Source of the DNA: Syntrophorhabdales bacterium
GTDB lineage: Bacteria; Desulfobacterota; Syntrophorhabdia; Syntrophorhabdales; WCHB1-27
Assembly (NCBI GenBank): GCA_035541455.1
Contig: DATKNH010000131.1
Span: forward strand, 1-64,000
Length of the DNA stretch: 64,000 bases
Direction: 5' to 3'
A program made the position numbers and the translations under genes. Of this stretch, positions 17,068 to 26,151 are shown piece by piece. Position 1 is the first letter of the stretch. The number at the start of each line of letters is the position of its first letter. The notes below the pieces were generated by a model that had not been told where the DNA came from, ran no database searches, and was given only the letters and a program-made list of their open reading frames with translations.

Positions 17068-18036
17068 ATGGTAAAGCCGATCATTTTTGCCGCGCTCTTC
17101 CTAGCCCTCGCGACGTGTCTCTTTCCCTCGCCCTCCTGTGCTGCGGGTTATCCGGATCGCAACATACAGCTCATTATCCCGAATGTCGCAGGCGCACAGA
17201 TGGATGTTACGGCAAGGCTGCTGGCAACCGAGCTGGAAAAGATCCTCGCTACAAAGATTATACCCAACAACAAACCAGGCGCGGGAACTGTTCTCGGCAC
17301 GGAGGCTGCCATCAGGGCGAAGAAAGACGGGTATACCCTGCTCTACGGCAGCAATGCAGCGTTTGTCACCGCTCCTGCGTGTACCCCCGAGGTTGTGCAT
17401 TTTGATCCGATTAAAGATGCCGAGCCTTTGGGGTTGCATTATTTTTTCCCCCAGACTATTACCGTCAGATCTGATGCGCCCTGGAAAACCTTCACCGAAT
17501 TCATTGACTACGCGAAGAAGAATCCTAACAAGATCCGCGTAAGCACAACGGGTGTAGGGTCGGGGCCGCACCTCATCGTGGAGACGATTCAGGCTATTAC
17601 CGGGGCCAAGCTGACCCATGTGCCCTTTGAGGGCGGGGAATCGGTGATTACTGCGGTTCTTGGCGGACACGTGGAGGCGACCTGCGATACACTGGCCAAA
17701 GTCAAACCACAGGTGGACGCGGGGAAGATGCGCATTTTCCTTCTCACGCGGAAGATGCCCGGCTATCCTGATGTGCCCACTATCACGGAACTGGGCTATA
17801 AACAACCTCTGTACGGCGGGTGGTTTGGGATGTATGCCCCCGTGGGTATTCCCGAGGAGGTGAAGAGCATTCTGGTGCCTGCAGTAGAGAAGGCAGTAAA
17901 AATTACAAAGCCAAAGATCGATGCCCTGGGGAGCATTTGCGAATACAAGTCTCCGCCGGAACAGAAAAAGATGACGGAAGAAGAGTACAAGAGAGCTATA
18001 GAGATCGCGATCAGGATAGGGATGCGGAAGCAATAA
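17068..18036 (+). CDS. tctC: TctC/Bug-type periplasmic substrate-binding protein (copy 3)
   Basis: 322 residues, signal peptide to about residue 26 (CAAGYP). The first ligand loop reads NVAGAQMDVTAR rather than YVPGATGDITAR, a change shared with copy 4 but not with copies 1 and 2, so the four proteins form two ligand-loop subtypes. The rest follows the family (VPFEGGESVITAVLGGHVEAT). The gap to copy 2 is only 41 nt, so both lie in one transcript. The upstream Shine-Dalgarno is weak. Confidence 0.92.
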   Translation: MVKPIIFAALFLALATCLFPSPSCAAGYPDRNIQLIIPNVAGAQMDVTARLLATELEKILATKIIPNNKPGAGTVLGTEAAIRAKKDGYTLLYGSNAAFVTAPACTPEVVHFDPIKDAEPLGLHYFFPQTITVRSDAPWKTFTEFIDYAKKNPNKIRVSTTGVGSGPHLIVETIQAITGAKLTHVPFEGGESVITAVLGGHVEATCDTLAKVKPQVDAGKMRIFLLTRKMPGYPDVPTITELGYKQPLYGGWFGMYAPVGIPEEVKSILVPAVEKAVKITKPKIDALGSICEYKSPPEQKKMTEEEYKRAIEIAIRIGMRKQ

Positions 18037-18130
18037 CGGCCGGGGCATGGGTCACGGGGCGATCCGTGACTGAAGGAATGGGACCGCACGGGCACCCCGC
18101 TAAGGAAGGCTGGACGATCGCCTACAGCTA

Positions 18131-18161
18131 GGACGACCGCCCGCCGCGGCGGGCCTTGGAC
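18131..18161. repeat. GC-rich hairpin sharing the leader-repeat block
   Basis: AGGACGACCGCCCGCC at 18131 continues into the self-complementary CCCGCCGCGGCGGG. The block GGACGACCGC also occurs in leader copies A (near 2447) and B (near 11463), so this is a third, partial member of that intergenic family, lying between TctC copies 3 and 4. Confidence 0.4.
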
Positions 18162-18207
18162 GATGGACGAAAGTAACTACGCAAATGCAACGAGGAGGCA
18201 AAACACC

Positions 18208-19179
18208 ATGAAACTGACACATCTCTGTTTGATCATTTTGTTTTGCGTGTTGGCATTTGAGATCGTGGCGCCTTCTGCGTCGCATGGCGCAGGGTATCCC
18301 GATCACAACATCCAGCTCATCATACCCAATGTTGCGGGTGCACAGATGGATATCACCAGCCGCATGCTGGCCTCCGAGTTGGAAAAGATCATCAACGCGA
18401 AGATCATACCCAACAATCGTCCAGGCGCAGGGAGCGTGCTTGGTACGGATGCTGCCCTCAGGTCAAAAAAGGACGGCTACACCCTTCTGTACGGCACAGC
18501 CTCAGCCATGGTATACGCACCGGTCGCCAATCCGGACGTTGTCCATTACGATCCGATCAAAGATGCTGAGCCTCTTGGTATGCATTATTTCTTTCCCCAG
18601 ACGATCACCGTCAGGGCAGATGCGCCCTGGAAGAATTTCAAGGAATTTGTCGAATATGCGAAAAAGAATCCCGGTAAAATCCGTGTAAGCACCATGGGTG
18701 TCGGGTCTCAGCCGCACTTTGTTCTTGAAATGCTGCAATCCATTGCAGGTATTCAGTTAACCCACGTTCCCTTCGAGGGCGGGGAATCGGTGATTACTGC
18801 GGTTCTGGGCGGACACGTGGAGGCCACCTGTGACACGCTGGCGAAAGTGAAAGGTCAGGTAGAAGGTGGAAAGATGAAGATGCTTCTGATCACCAACAAA
18901 ATGCCCGGCTATCCGGATGTCCCGACCATTCAGGAGTTGGGGTACAAGCAGACATTGCCGGGAGGCTGGTTCGGCATGTATGCGCCGGCGGGTATTCCCG
19001 ACGACGTCAAGAAAGTGCTCGTGCCTGCCGTTGAGAAAGCAGTAAAGGCTACCAAGGCCCGCATTGACGCGCTCGGCAATCTTTGTGAATACAAGACTCC
19101 TGCGGAAGTCGTGAAGATCACCGAGGAGGAATACAAGCGGGCTGCTGAAATAGCAAAGAAAATGGGCCTGCGTAAGTAG
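18208..19179 (+). CDS. tctC: TctC/Bug-type periplasmic substrate-binding protein (copy 4)
   Basis: 323 residues from the ATG at 18208, chosen because GAGGAGG lies 9 nt upstream and the protein then starts with a normal signal peptide (MKLTHLCLIILFCVLAF). Mature part: NIQLIIPNVAGAQMDITSR, VPFEGGESVITAVLGGHVEAT, TIQELGYKQ. It shares the NVAGAQMD ligand loop with copy 3. It lies 24 nt before tctB, so it is the canonical receptor of the first complete TctCBA set; the three copies upstream would be alternative receptors. Confidence 0.93.
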   Translation: MKLTHLCLIILFCVLAFEIVAPSASHGAGYPDHNIQLIIPNVAGAQMDITSRMLASELEKIINAKIIPNNRPGAGSVLGTDAALRSKKDGYTLLYGTASAMVYAPVANPDVVHYDPIKDAEPLGMHYFFPQTITVRADAPWKNFKEFVEYAKKNPGKIRVSTMGVGSQPHFVLEMLQSIAGIQLTHVPFEGGESVITAVLGGHVEATCDTLAKVKGQVEGGKMKMLLITNKMPGYPDVPTIQELGYKQTLPGGWFGMYAPAGIPDDVKKVLVPAVEKAVKATKARIDALGNLCEYKTPAEVVKITEEEYKRAAEIAKKMGLRK

Positions 19180-19203
19180 CAAAAGGCAGGAGAGGAGAGT
19201 TTG

Positions 19204-19671
19204 ATGGGTAAGTCCGACCGAGTCAGCGGATCATTCTGGTTTCTTTTTTGCCTTTTCATAATATACCAGTCATACAAACTGGGGTTGGGTAATGTCTATC
19301 AACCCGGTCCGGGTTTTCTTTTCTTCTGGACAGGTATTGTTGTGGCAATCATGGCACTCGTGGTTGTGGCTCAGTCCTTCAGAGTGAAGCCGCAGGAAGA
19401 GGCCGCAGAAGCGCCCGCGGGAAAGCGGACCGTGACCAAAGTTATCCTTGTTCTGGTCGCCCTCTTCATCTACGCTGCCCTTATGGAATACCTCGGGTTC
19501 TTCATTGTTACGCTGCTTCTTTTCTTCTTTCTTTTGAAAGTTATCGAAAAAAAGAAATGGTGGTTTGCGGCCGCCGTGAGCATCCTTGTGACCTTTTTTT
19601 CATACCTGATCTTTGAAACGGCTTTGCAGTCCCAACTCCCGAAAGGGATTCTGGGTTTCTTGAGATTTTAA
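19204..19671 (+). CDS. tctB: TctB-type small membrane subunit of a tricarboxylate transporter
   Basis: 155 residues from ATG 19204, behind AGGAGAGGAGAG. Four hydrophobic segments are visible (about residues 10-24, 38-60, 78-108 and 115-140). The family block GPGFLFFWTGIVVAIMAL lies near 36-53. In TTT systems TctB is the small four-helix partner of TctA. It is followed 15 nt later by tctA and preceded by the TctC array, so this is one transport operon driven by an ion gradient. Sequence identity in this family is always low, so the call rests on size, topology and place. Confidence 0.85.
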   Translation: MGKSDRVSGSFWFLFCLFIIYQSYKLGLGNVYQPGPGFLFFWTGIVVAIMALVVVAQSFRVKPQEEAAEAPAGKRTVTKVILVLVALFIYAALMEYLGFFIVTLLLFFFLLKVIEKKKWWFAAAVSILVTFFSYLIFETALQSQLPKGILGFLRF

Positions 19672-19686
19672 GGCGGGGGCGGACAG

Positions 19687-21186
19687 ATGCTAGATATTCT
19701 CCAGAATGTGGGTTACGGTTTTCAGGTTGCCCTTCAGCCTGCCAATCTCATGTACTGCTTTTTCGGCGTACTCATTGGGACGTTGGTAGGGGTTCTGCCT
19801 GGCTTGGGGCCTGCTGCGGCCATCGCGCTCTTACTCCCGACAACCTTTCATGTCTCCCCTGTTTCAGCAACTATCATGCTTGCGGGCATATTCTACGGAG
19901 CAATGTACGGAGGATCAACAACCTCCATATTGGTCAATATACCCGGCGAAGCCGCTTCGGTGGTTACCTGTATAGATGGCTACCAGATGGCGCGAAAAGG
20001 CAGGGCAGGTGCTGCATTAGGGATTTCGGCGTTCGGCTCTTTTATTGCGGGCACTTTTTCAGTCATTGCTCTCACCTTCGTAGGACCCTTCCTCGCGAAT
20101 ATAGCGCTCGCATTCGGTCCACCTGAATATTTCTCCCTCATGATCGTGGGTATCACTGTACTCACGTACCTGAGCAGCGGATCAATGCTCAAGTCACTGA
20201 TGATGGCAGGAGTCGGACTCATCCTTTCGGGCGTGGGAATGGACACCATTGCAGGAAAATACCGGTTTACGTTTGATATTCCGGCGCTGCTGGACGGTGT
20301 CGGCGTTGTGCCTGTTGCCATGGGTCTTTTCGGCATATCCGAAGTTCTTCTGAACCTGGAGACGGAGATCAAGCGCGACCTGCTGACGACTAAAGTTAAG
20401 AACCTGTTCCCTTCGGTCAAAGACTGGGCTCTCTCCATATGGCCGATTATACGCGGTTCAATCCTAGGGTTTTTCCTCGGTATCATTCCTGGCGGCGGCG
20501 CGGTCATTGCTTCATTCGCCTCTTACGCTATAGAGAAAAAGATTGCAAAGCACCCGGAAGAGTTTGGCAAGGGTGCCATCCAGGGGGTTGCAGGTCCTGA
20601 GGCTGCCAACAATGCTGGTGCTGGCGGTTCCTTCATTCCTCTCCTGACGCTCGGTATACCGGCGAACCCGGTGACTGCTATACTCCTTGGCGCCCTCATG
20701 ATCCATGGTTTGACTCCCGGCCCTCTCCTGATAAAAGATGCACCCGACCTCTTCTGGGGCACTATCGTGAGTATGTACATCGGCAACGGCATGCTCCTCG
20801 TGCTCAACCTTCCGCTTATCCCCTTGTGGGTGAAGGTGCTCAAGGTCCCCTATTTCATTCTTTATCCCCTCATACTGCTCTTCTGCCTGATCGGTGCGTA
20901 TAGCCTTGATAACAACATTTCAGACGTGATCATCATGCTGGTGTTTGGAATCACGGGGTTCCTGATGAAGAAATATCGTTATGACGGCGCACCGATGATA
21001 CTCGCGCTGGTTCTCGGGCAGAAACTGGAGACGTCACTTCGCAGGGCGCTGATCATGTCCCACGGTGACTTCTCAGTGTTCGTCACCCGTCCGATCTCTC
21101 TGGGCTTCCTGATCATTGCTGTACTACTTCTGATTGTCCCGATCGTGACAGGGCGGAAGAAGCTGTCGACGCTGGCAGAGGAATGA
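19687..21186 (+). CDS. tctA: TctA-type large membrane subunit of a tricarboxylate transporter
   Basis: 499 residues with about 12 hydrophobic segments. Family signatures: GTLVGVLPGLGPAAAIALLLP near 30-50, YGGSTTSILVNIPGEAASVVT near 75-95, IPGGGAVIASFASYAIEKK near 267-285 and GPEAANNAGAGGSFIPLLTLGIP near 305-327. It forms the channel of the TTT carrier with TctB and accepts carboxylates from periplasmic TctC proteins. It closes the first TctCBA operon; a weak hairpin (21194-21211) follows the stop. Confidence 0.95.
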   Translation: MLDILQNVGYGFQVALQPANLMYCFFGVLIGTLVGVLPGLGPAAAIALLLPTTFHVSPVSATIMLAGIFYGAMYGGSTTSILVNIPGEAASVVTCIDGYQMARKGRAGAALGISAFGSFIAGTFSVIALTFVGPFLANIALAFGPPEYFSLMIVGITVLTYLSSGSMLKSLMMAGVGLILSGVGMDTIAGKYRFTFDIPALLDGVGVVPVAMGLFGISEVLLNLETEIKRDLLTTKVKNLFPSVKDWALSIWPIIRGSILGFFLGIIPGGGAVIASFASYAIEKKIAKHPEEFGKGAIQGVAGPEAANNAGAGGSFIPLLTLGIPANPVTAILLGALMIHGLTPGPLLIKDAPDLFWGTIVSMYIGNGMLLVLNLPLIPLWVKVLKVPYFILYPLILLFCLIGAYSLDNNISDVIIMLVFGITGFLMKKYRYDGAPMILALVLGQKLETSLRRALIMSHGDFSVFVTRPISLGFLIIAVLLLIVPIVTGRKKLSTLAEE

Positions 21187-21193
21187 CGAAACC

Positions 21194-21213
21194 AGGGCTC
21201 TTCCTGGCCCTTT
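21194..21213 (+). terminator. Weak hairpin after tctA
   Basis: AGGGC (21194-21198) pairs with GCCCT (21207-21211) across an 8-nt loop and is followed by only three T residues. It may end the first transporter transcript before the promoter at 21262. Confidence 0.3.
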
Positions 21214-21261
21214 CGACGCAAGTGTGCAACAAATCTCGTCTGCCACAATGATTGTTTCTTC

Positions 21262-21290
21262 TTGACAGGTAAATCCGTTCCTTTTAGAAT
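21262..21290 (+). promoter_or_regulatory. Strong sigma-70-like promoter before the second tctBA
   Basis: TTGACA (21262-21267), exactly 17 bp, then TAGAAT (21285-21290). It lies in the gap between the two transporter sets, which makes the second tctBA-tctC set a separate transcription unit with a leader of about 145 nt. Confidence 0.65.
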
Positions 21291-21440
21291 TCACTAGGCC
21301 TCATCACCAGGGAGTCCGCAGACGTAACGGTTGAAAGGAAACGAGTCCATCCAGGCTGCTTCACCGCTTCCCGTGAACGTGTATATTCCGTCTCATGAGA
21401 TTGGGAGCGATTGCCGGTTTCGCCGGAGTATAAGGACTGC

Positions 21441-21890
21441 ATGCTTCGTGTAAAGAGCCCTCAGGATCTCGGGGCAGCGATTGTCTTTATAGTGATCAGT
21501 CTGGCCGGACTTTTCTTCGGCAAGGACCTTACCTTCGGCACAGCCTCACAGATGGGCCCCGGTTTCTTTCCCACCTGGCTCAACTTCGCGATCCTCGCCA
21601 TCGGCATCGCCACCGGCGTGAAAGCATTGTCTGTCGACGGGCCCTCTATCGAACGATTCCAGATACGCCCGATTCTCTTCATCGTTGTGGCTATAGCAGT
21701 TTTTGCCATTCTCATCAACACAGTCGGTCTTGCACTGTCCGCAATGCTCATGACGATCTTCGCGGCTTACGCGCGGCGCACCGTGAAGGTGACCGAAACA
21801 ATCCTGCTTGCCGTGGGGCTCGCCATTTTCAGCGTGATTGTGTTTGTCTACATGCTCGGACAAGCAGTGCCTGCCTGGTGGGGTCTGTAG
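21441..21890 (+). CDS. tctB: TctB-type small membrane subunit (second transporter)
   Basis: 149 residues from ATG 21441; an alternative TTG at 21411 would add ten polar residues. Four hydrophobic segments are visible, with the family block MGPGFFPTWLNFAILAIGIA near residues 38-57. It overlaps the following tctA by tight spacing (stop TAG one base before that ATG). It differs clearly from the TctB at 19204, so the two transporters are not a recent duplication. Confidence 0.85.
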   Translation: MLRVKSPQDLGAAIVFIVISLAGLFFGKDLTFGTASQMGPGFFPTWLNFAILAIGIATGVKALSVDGPSIERFQIRPILFIVVAIAVFAILINTVGLALSAMLMTIFAAYARRTVKVTETILLAVGLAIFSVIVFVYMLGQAVPAWWGL

Positions 21891-21891
21891 G

Positions 21892-23400
21892 ATGGAGATT
21901 AATCTTATCCACAATCTGGCAGTTGGCTTCGGAGCGGCAGCCTCATTCAAAAATATCGGGTTTGCACTCATCGGCTGTCTCGTGGGCACACTCATCGGGG
22001 TGTTGCCCGGCATCGGGCCTGTCGCTACCATTGCCATGCTATTGCCGATCACCTTCGGACTCGATCCCTTGGGCTCGCTCATCATGCTCGCCGGCATCTT
22101 CTACGGCGCACAATATGGCGGTTCGACTACGTCGATCCTCGTGAATATGCCCGGCGAGGTATCGTCGATCGTAACGTGCATCGATGGCCACCAGATGGCC
22201 CGGCAGGGACGTGCCGGTGCAGCGCTCGCAGTGGCCGCCCTGGGATCTTTCTTTGCCGGTTGTGTCAGCACGGTTTTCGTAGCAGCCTTCGGCCCGCCGC
22301 TCGCGGCCATTGCCCAGGAATTTAACTCGCCGGACTATTTTTCGTTAATGGTCCTGGGCCTCGTCACCGCAGTGGTTCTTGCGCATGGATCGGTGATCAA
22401 GGCGATAGGGATGGTTCTTGTCGGTTTACTCTTCGGCCTGGTCGGAACGGATGTCAACAGCGGGGTCACGCGCTACACGTTCGGCGTTTCGGATCTGTGG
22501 GACGGCATCGACTTTCTCCCCTTGGTCATCGGCATGTTCGGCATCGTCGAAATTATCCTTAACCTGGAACAGCCCACTATGCCTCGTTCGGCAGCGGCCA
22601 CAAGGTTCAGGGAACTCTGGCCGACCAAGAAGGATTTCAGAGAATCCTGGCGCGCGGTGCTGCGCGGCACCGCTCTCGGTTCGATCCTCGGCATATTGCC
22701 GGGCGGCGGTGCCGTCCTGGCCTCATTCGCGAGCTATACCGTTGAGAAGAAAATCGCTAAAGACCCGAGCCGGTTCGGCAAGGGTGCCATCGAAGGCGTG
22801 GCAGGGCCCGAATCGGCCAACAATGCAGCCGCACAGACCTCCTTTATTCCCTTGCTCACCCTGGGATTGCCATCTAATGCAGTGATGGCCCTGATGATGG
22901 GAGCGATGATCATAATGGGCATCCAGCCCGGTGCTTCCGTGATGAACACCCGTCCGGACCTCTTCTGGGGACTCGTTGCCAGCATGTGGATCGGCAACGC
23001 GATGTTGGTGGTGATCAATCTTCCGCTGATCGGCATGTGGGTCCGGCTGCTCACCGTGCCCTATCGTTTCCTCTACCCCGCAATTCTCCTCTTCTGCGTC
23101 ATCGGTGTGTATGCGACCAACCCGAACGTAGCCCAACTGATGCTCACGGCCCTCTTCGCCGTGTTCGGTTATGTTCTCACGAAGTTCGGGTGTGAGCCCG
23201 CACCGCTGATTCTGGGTTTCATTCTCGGCCCGCTCATGGAGGAGAACCTTCGTCGCGCCCTGGTGCTGTCGCGCGGCGATCCGATGGTCTTCATTCAGAG
23301 ACCGATTTCGGCGATCCTGCTGGCCATTACTGTCGTTATCATAGCCTTGATCGTGTTGCCTCAGATTAGAAGAACCCGTGAGAAAGCGTTCCAGGAATGA
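21892..23400 (+). CDS. tctA: TctA-type large membrane subunit (second transporter)
   Basis: 502 residues from ATG 21892, directly after the tctB stop codon; the in-frame start at 21838 lies inside tctB and is rejected. Signatures: GTLIGVLPGIGPVATIAMLLP, YGGSTTSILVNMPGEVSSIVT, LPGGGAVLASFASYTVEKK and GPESANNAAAQTSFIPLLTLGLP, with about 12 membrane segments. It pairs with the TctB upstream and probably takes substrate from the divergent TctC at 23752. The GC-rich codon use resembles that of its neighbours. Confidence 0.95.
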   Translation: MEINLIHNLAVGFGAAASFKNIGFALIGCLVGTLIGVLPGIGPVATIAMLLPITFGLDPLGSLIMLAGIFYGAQYGGSTTSILVNMPGEVSSIVTCIDGHQMARQGRAGAALAVAALGSFFAGCVSTVFVAAFGPPLAAIAQEFNSPDYFSLMVLGLVTAVVLAHGSVIKAIGMVLVGLLFGLVGTDVNSGVTRYTFGVSDLWDGIDFLPLVIGMFGIVEIILNLEQPTMPRSAAATRFRELWPTKKDFRESWRAVLRGTALGSILGILPGGGAVLASFASYTVEKKIAKDPSRFGKGAIEGVAGPESANNAAAQTSFIPLLTLGLPSNAVMALMMGAMIIMGIQPGASVMNTRPDLFWGLVASMWIGNAMLVVINLPLIGMWVRLLTVPYRFLYPAILLFCVIGVYATNPNVAQLMLTALFAVFGYVLTKFGCEPAPLILGFILGPLMEENLRRALVLSRGDPMVFIQRPISAILLAITVVIIALIVLPQIRRTREKAFQE

Positions 23401-23751
23401 AAGTATCTTACATTGATATTGCCAAAAGTTGTACGAAAATAAAATGAATTTCATCATAGATACATGCGGATAAAGGCAAGGAGAGATAAGAACGGACGAG
23501 TATACTTGTGCCCAGCATTGTGACACAACGACAATGCTGGGCACGCTTCAGCGCTGCGCGCAGCTCGCTCACCTCTGCCGTGGCGGATTGCTGGTTGATC
23601 GGCTGTGGCGTTCTATCGCACAGACGGTCAAAGATAATTCATCAGCGTTCATCAAGGCATCTATCCGCTCTTATCTGCGCTGAAGGCAGTTGCGTCTTGC
23701 TGAAAAGAGCTTGAGTTTGACAGTACACTTACATTCTAAAGGAGGGGAATC
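23401..23751 (+). other. 351-bp gene-free stretch between tctA and tctC
   Basis: No convincing gene. It holds the perfect hairpin at 23508-23544 and, after it, a low-complexity stretch with repeated ATC/CGC words (about 23630-23690) that looks like a decayed intergenic repeat. The last bases, AAAGGAGGGG, are the ribosome binding site of the TctC at 23752. No clear promoter was found. Confidence 0.4.
23508..23544. repeat. Perfect 14-bp inverted repeat
   Basis: GTGCCCAGCATTGT (23508-23521) and its exact reverse complement (23531-23544) surround a 9-nt loop, GACACAACG. No U-tract follows on either strand, so it is not a classical terminator. It could be an mRNA stabiliser, a recombination remnant or an operator. 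Confidence 0.6.
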
Positions 23752-24741
23752 ATGAAAGTGAGATCGAAATTGATGTTGCACTCCTTTGTGCTGGCCATAG
23801 TTATGGCCGTGATAGCGGCCGCGGTGCCGATTGCCGCTCATGCACAGCAGTATCCAAAGCAGGATATTCACCTCGTCTGCGCCTTTCCGCCGGGCAGTGG
23901 GGCCGACGTGCTGGTTCGGTATTTCGGCGATAAACTCCACCCCATCACAAACCGAACGATCATTGTGGACAACAAGGCCGGGGCCCAAGGCAATATCGCG
24001 ACCGAATACACTGCAAGGGCAAAACCGGATGGCTACACCATTTACGTCCATGCGGCCAGCACCGTGGCGGCAAGTATGCACCTATTTAAGAAGCCGCCCG
24101 TCGACGTGACTAAAGCGCTCCTGATTGCGGCAACGATCAACCAGCAGCCTTTCATGATGGTTGTTGATGCAAAGAGTCCCTACAAGACTGTCGCCGAGGT
24201 GACTGCTGCCATGAAAAAGAAAGGGGCAAAGGCCAGCTACGCGACATCGGCTCCAAACGGCACATTGATGGGCGAGGTCTATAAGGCCAAGACAGGCGTC
24301 CAGGCCCTGGAGATAAACTATAAGACCGCGCAGGATTCCTTGAACGAAATGCTCAGCGGCAAAACAGACTACGGCATGATGGACCCTCAATACTCGATGG
24401 CCCAGGCACGGGAAGGAAGACTGCGAATCCTTGCCGTCAGCAGCGGAAAAAGGCTGCAGGCAAGCCCGGATATCCCCACCATGAAAGAATCCGGAGTCGA
24501 CATGGACCTGACCGGGTGGTGGGCTGCGATGGTGCCCGCCAAGACCCCTAAACCGATCGTCGCCAAGATAAACGAGTGGTTCACTCAGATTGTAAAAACA
24601 GATGAAACAAAGAAGTTCCTGGCCAGTTACGGCGGCGATCCTTTTGTCATCTCACCCGAAGAAGGTCAAGCGCTTTTCATAAAAACTGAGAAAGAATGGG
24701 GAGAGTATATCAAGTTGGCCAAGATCGAGCCGAAAGGCTAA
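23752..24741 (+). CDS. tctC: TctC/Bug-type periplasmic substrate-binding protein (copy 5, divergent)
   Basis: 329 residues. The signal peptide ends at about AHAQQYP (residue 30), then DIHLVCAFPPGSGADVLVR, IIVDNKAGAQGNIATEYTAR and YGMMDPQYSMAQAR. It belongs to the same receptor superfamily as copies 1-4 but lacks their VPFEGGES block and is clearly more distant. AAAGGAGGGG precedes the ATG. Being downstream of the second tctBA pair, it is the likely receptor for that transporter, with a different ligand. Confidence 0.9.
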   Translation: MKVRSKLMLHSFVLAIVMAVIAAAVPIAAHAQQYPKQDIHLVCAFPPGSGADVLVRYFGDKLHPITNRTIIVDNKAGAQGNIATEYTARAKPDGYTIYVHAASTVAASMHLFKKPPVDVTKALLIAATINQQPFMMVVDAKSPYKTVAEVTAAMKKKGAKASYATSAPNGTLMGEVYKAKTGVQALEINYKTAQDSLNEMLSGKTDYGMMDPQYSMAQAREGRLRILAVSSGKRLQASPDIPTMKESGVDMDLTGWWAAMVPAKTPKPIVAKINEWFTQIVKTDETKKFLASYGGDPFVISPEEGQALFIKTEKEWGEYIKLAKIEPKG

Positions 24742-24817
24742 AATGGACGAGGTGCAATCGTATGAGTAATCACGGATCCTCTTGTTCATCGTCGCCTAAT
24801 CCGACTCATGCACACAA

Positions 24818-24861
24818 ACGGAGACCCAGCGCCCTCGGACCTGAGGCGGTGGGATCTCCGT
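24818..24861 (+). terminator. Hairpin after the second TctC set
   Basis: The arms around ACGGAGACCCAGCGCC and GGCGGTGGGATCTCCGT pair with two mismatches over about 16 bp. Only a short T-poor tail follows, so termination is likely but not certain. Confidence 0.4.
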
Positions 24862-24914
24862 TGCATTAAAGAGCAGCAGTTGTACGCATATAAATCTCAT
24901 GGGATGGTGATTGT

Positions 24915-26117
24915 ATGAAGATTACCGGCGTCGAGATGTTTCCGGTGAGCATTGCTTTCAAACGAAAAGTCAAAACGTCATTTCGAGGCATGGCGAGAGA
25001 TGAAGGCATCAGTGAAGACAATGTAGTTATCAGGATGTATACCGATGAAGGAGTGTCCGGGCTGGGTGAGGCAGGCACGTGGGGGATCTACTACTGCGGA
25101 GAGAGTCAGGAATCGATCATGGCCGCTATTGGGACCTATCTTTTTCGCGAAGTGCTGGAAGGAGAAAATCCGTTCAATATTGATCTGATCCATAAAAAAA
25201 TGGATGAAGCGGTACTCCGAAATTCAGTTTCCAAATCGGCTGTTGATTTTGCTCTTTACGATATCATGGGTAAAGCGCTCAACGTGCCGGTGTATCAGCT
25301 CATCGGCGGTTGCTATGCAAACCAATTCCCTGTAACCGGAGCCGTTCTCGGCATCGACACGCCGGAGATAATGGCGAGAGTTGCCAAGGATGCGCTAAAA
25401 GATCTGGGGCCGGAGGGCCGTTTGCTAAAAGTGAAGCTCGGGCTGGAATACCTGAAAGACGTCGAGCGGGTCGAGGCTATCCGCGAAGCGGTGGGCCCGG
25501 AGCATTATCTTTTACTGGACTGTAATGGGTCATTAGATGTGAAGGAGGCAATTCATTTCGGGCAGAAGGTTGAGGCGTTTGCACCGGTCTTTCTTGAACA
25601 GCCGGTCGACTATGATGACCTGGAGGGCTTGCGCGAGGTCAAGAGAAACGTGCCGGTTCCGGTAGGCGCATGCGAATGTGCTATGACGATCGAGGATATG
25701 ATGCGTGTGATCAGAATGGACGCCGCTGATTTCTTCAATTTCAAGATCGATCGTTTAGGAGGTATCTATAAGGGAAAGCAGGCAGTGGGTATGATAAACG
25801 CGGCAGGCAAATGGACCCTGCTCTCGGGCCAGGTAAGCGTTGGTATTGCAGCGACGGCGCGCAACCACTTCGCTGCAGCAACCTGTACCATGTTTCGTCC
25901 TGTTGCCTCAGGTGTTTCCGGCGTCTTCACGATCTACCCCGCTTCTTACCCGGAATATACCGAGGTGGAGAATGTTCTCGTAGGCGGAGTTAAAGTTGAA
26001 AAAGGGTATGCCCAGGTTCCTCCGGGCCCAGGCCTTGGTATCGAACTCAAAGAGCAGGCTCTGGAGAAGTTCATTACGACAGGGAAGAGCCGCGTGCTTG
26101 TAGGGAAGAAGGGGTGA
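24915..26117 (+). CDS. Mandelate racemase/muconate lactonizing enzyme family protein
   Basis: 400 residues, enolase superfamily. After a capping domain (about 1-130) the barrel shows the KVKLG lysine motif near 174, the metal ligands Asp in LLDCNG near 198, Glu in FLEQPVD near 224 and Glu in GACECAM near 252, and Lys in FKIDRLGG near 276. This arrangement is that of muconate-lactonizing or dipeptide-epimerase-like members, which abstract a proton alpha to a carboxylate. It may act on an organic acid imported by the adjacent TTT system. The start ATG has a GGTGATTGT upstream region and no strong Shine-Dalgarno. Confidence 0.87.
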   Translation: MKITGVEMFPVSIAFKRKVKTSFRGMARDEGISEDNVVIRMYTDEGVSGLGEAGTWGIYYCGESQESIMAAIGTYLFREVLEGENPFNIDLIHKKMDEAVLRNSVSKSAVDFALYDIMGKALNVPVYQLIGGCYANQFPVTGAVLGIDTPEIMARVAKDALKDLGPEGRLLKVKLGLEYLKDVERVEAIREAVGPEHYLLLDCNGSLDVKEAIHFGQKVEAFAPVFLEQPVDYDDLEGLREVKRNVPVPVGACECAMTIEDMMRVIRMDAADFFNFKIDRLGGIYKGKQAVGMINAAGKWTLLSGQVSVGIAATARNHFAAATCTMFRPVASGVSGVFTIYPASYPEYTEVENVLVGGVKVEKGYAQVPPGPGLGIELKEQALEKFITTGKSRVLVGKKG

Positions 26118-26151
26118 AGAATGAAATGAGCGGTCTTCCCGGCGAGCGCTC

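Noticed and set aside
17101-18048. 315-residue frame antisense to TctC copy 3
   Set aside because: Similar shadow frames occur opposite the other TctC copies, which indicates codon-bias artefacts.
23508-23714. 68-residue frame in the tctA-tctC spacer
   Set aside because: It starts inside the perfect hairpin, lacks a ribosome binding site and has no family likeness.
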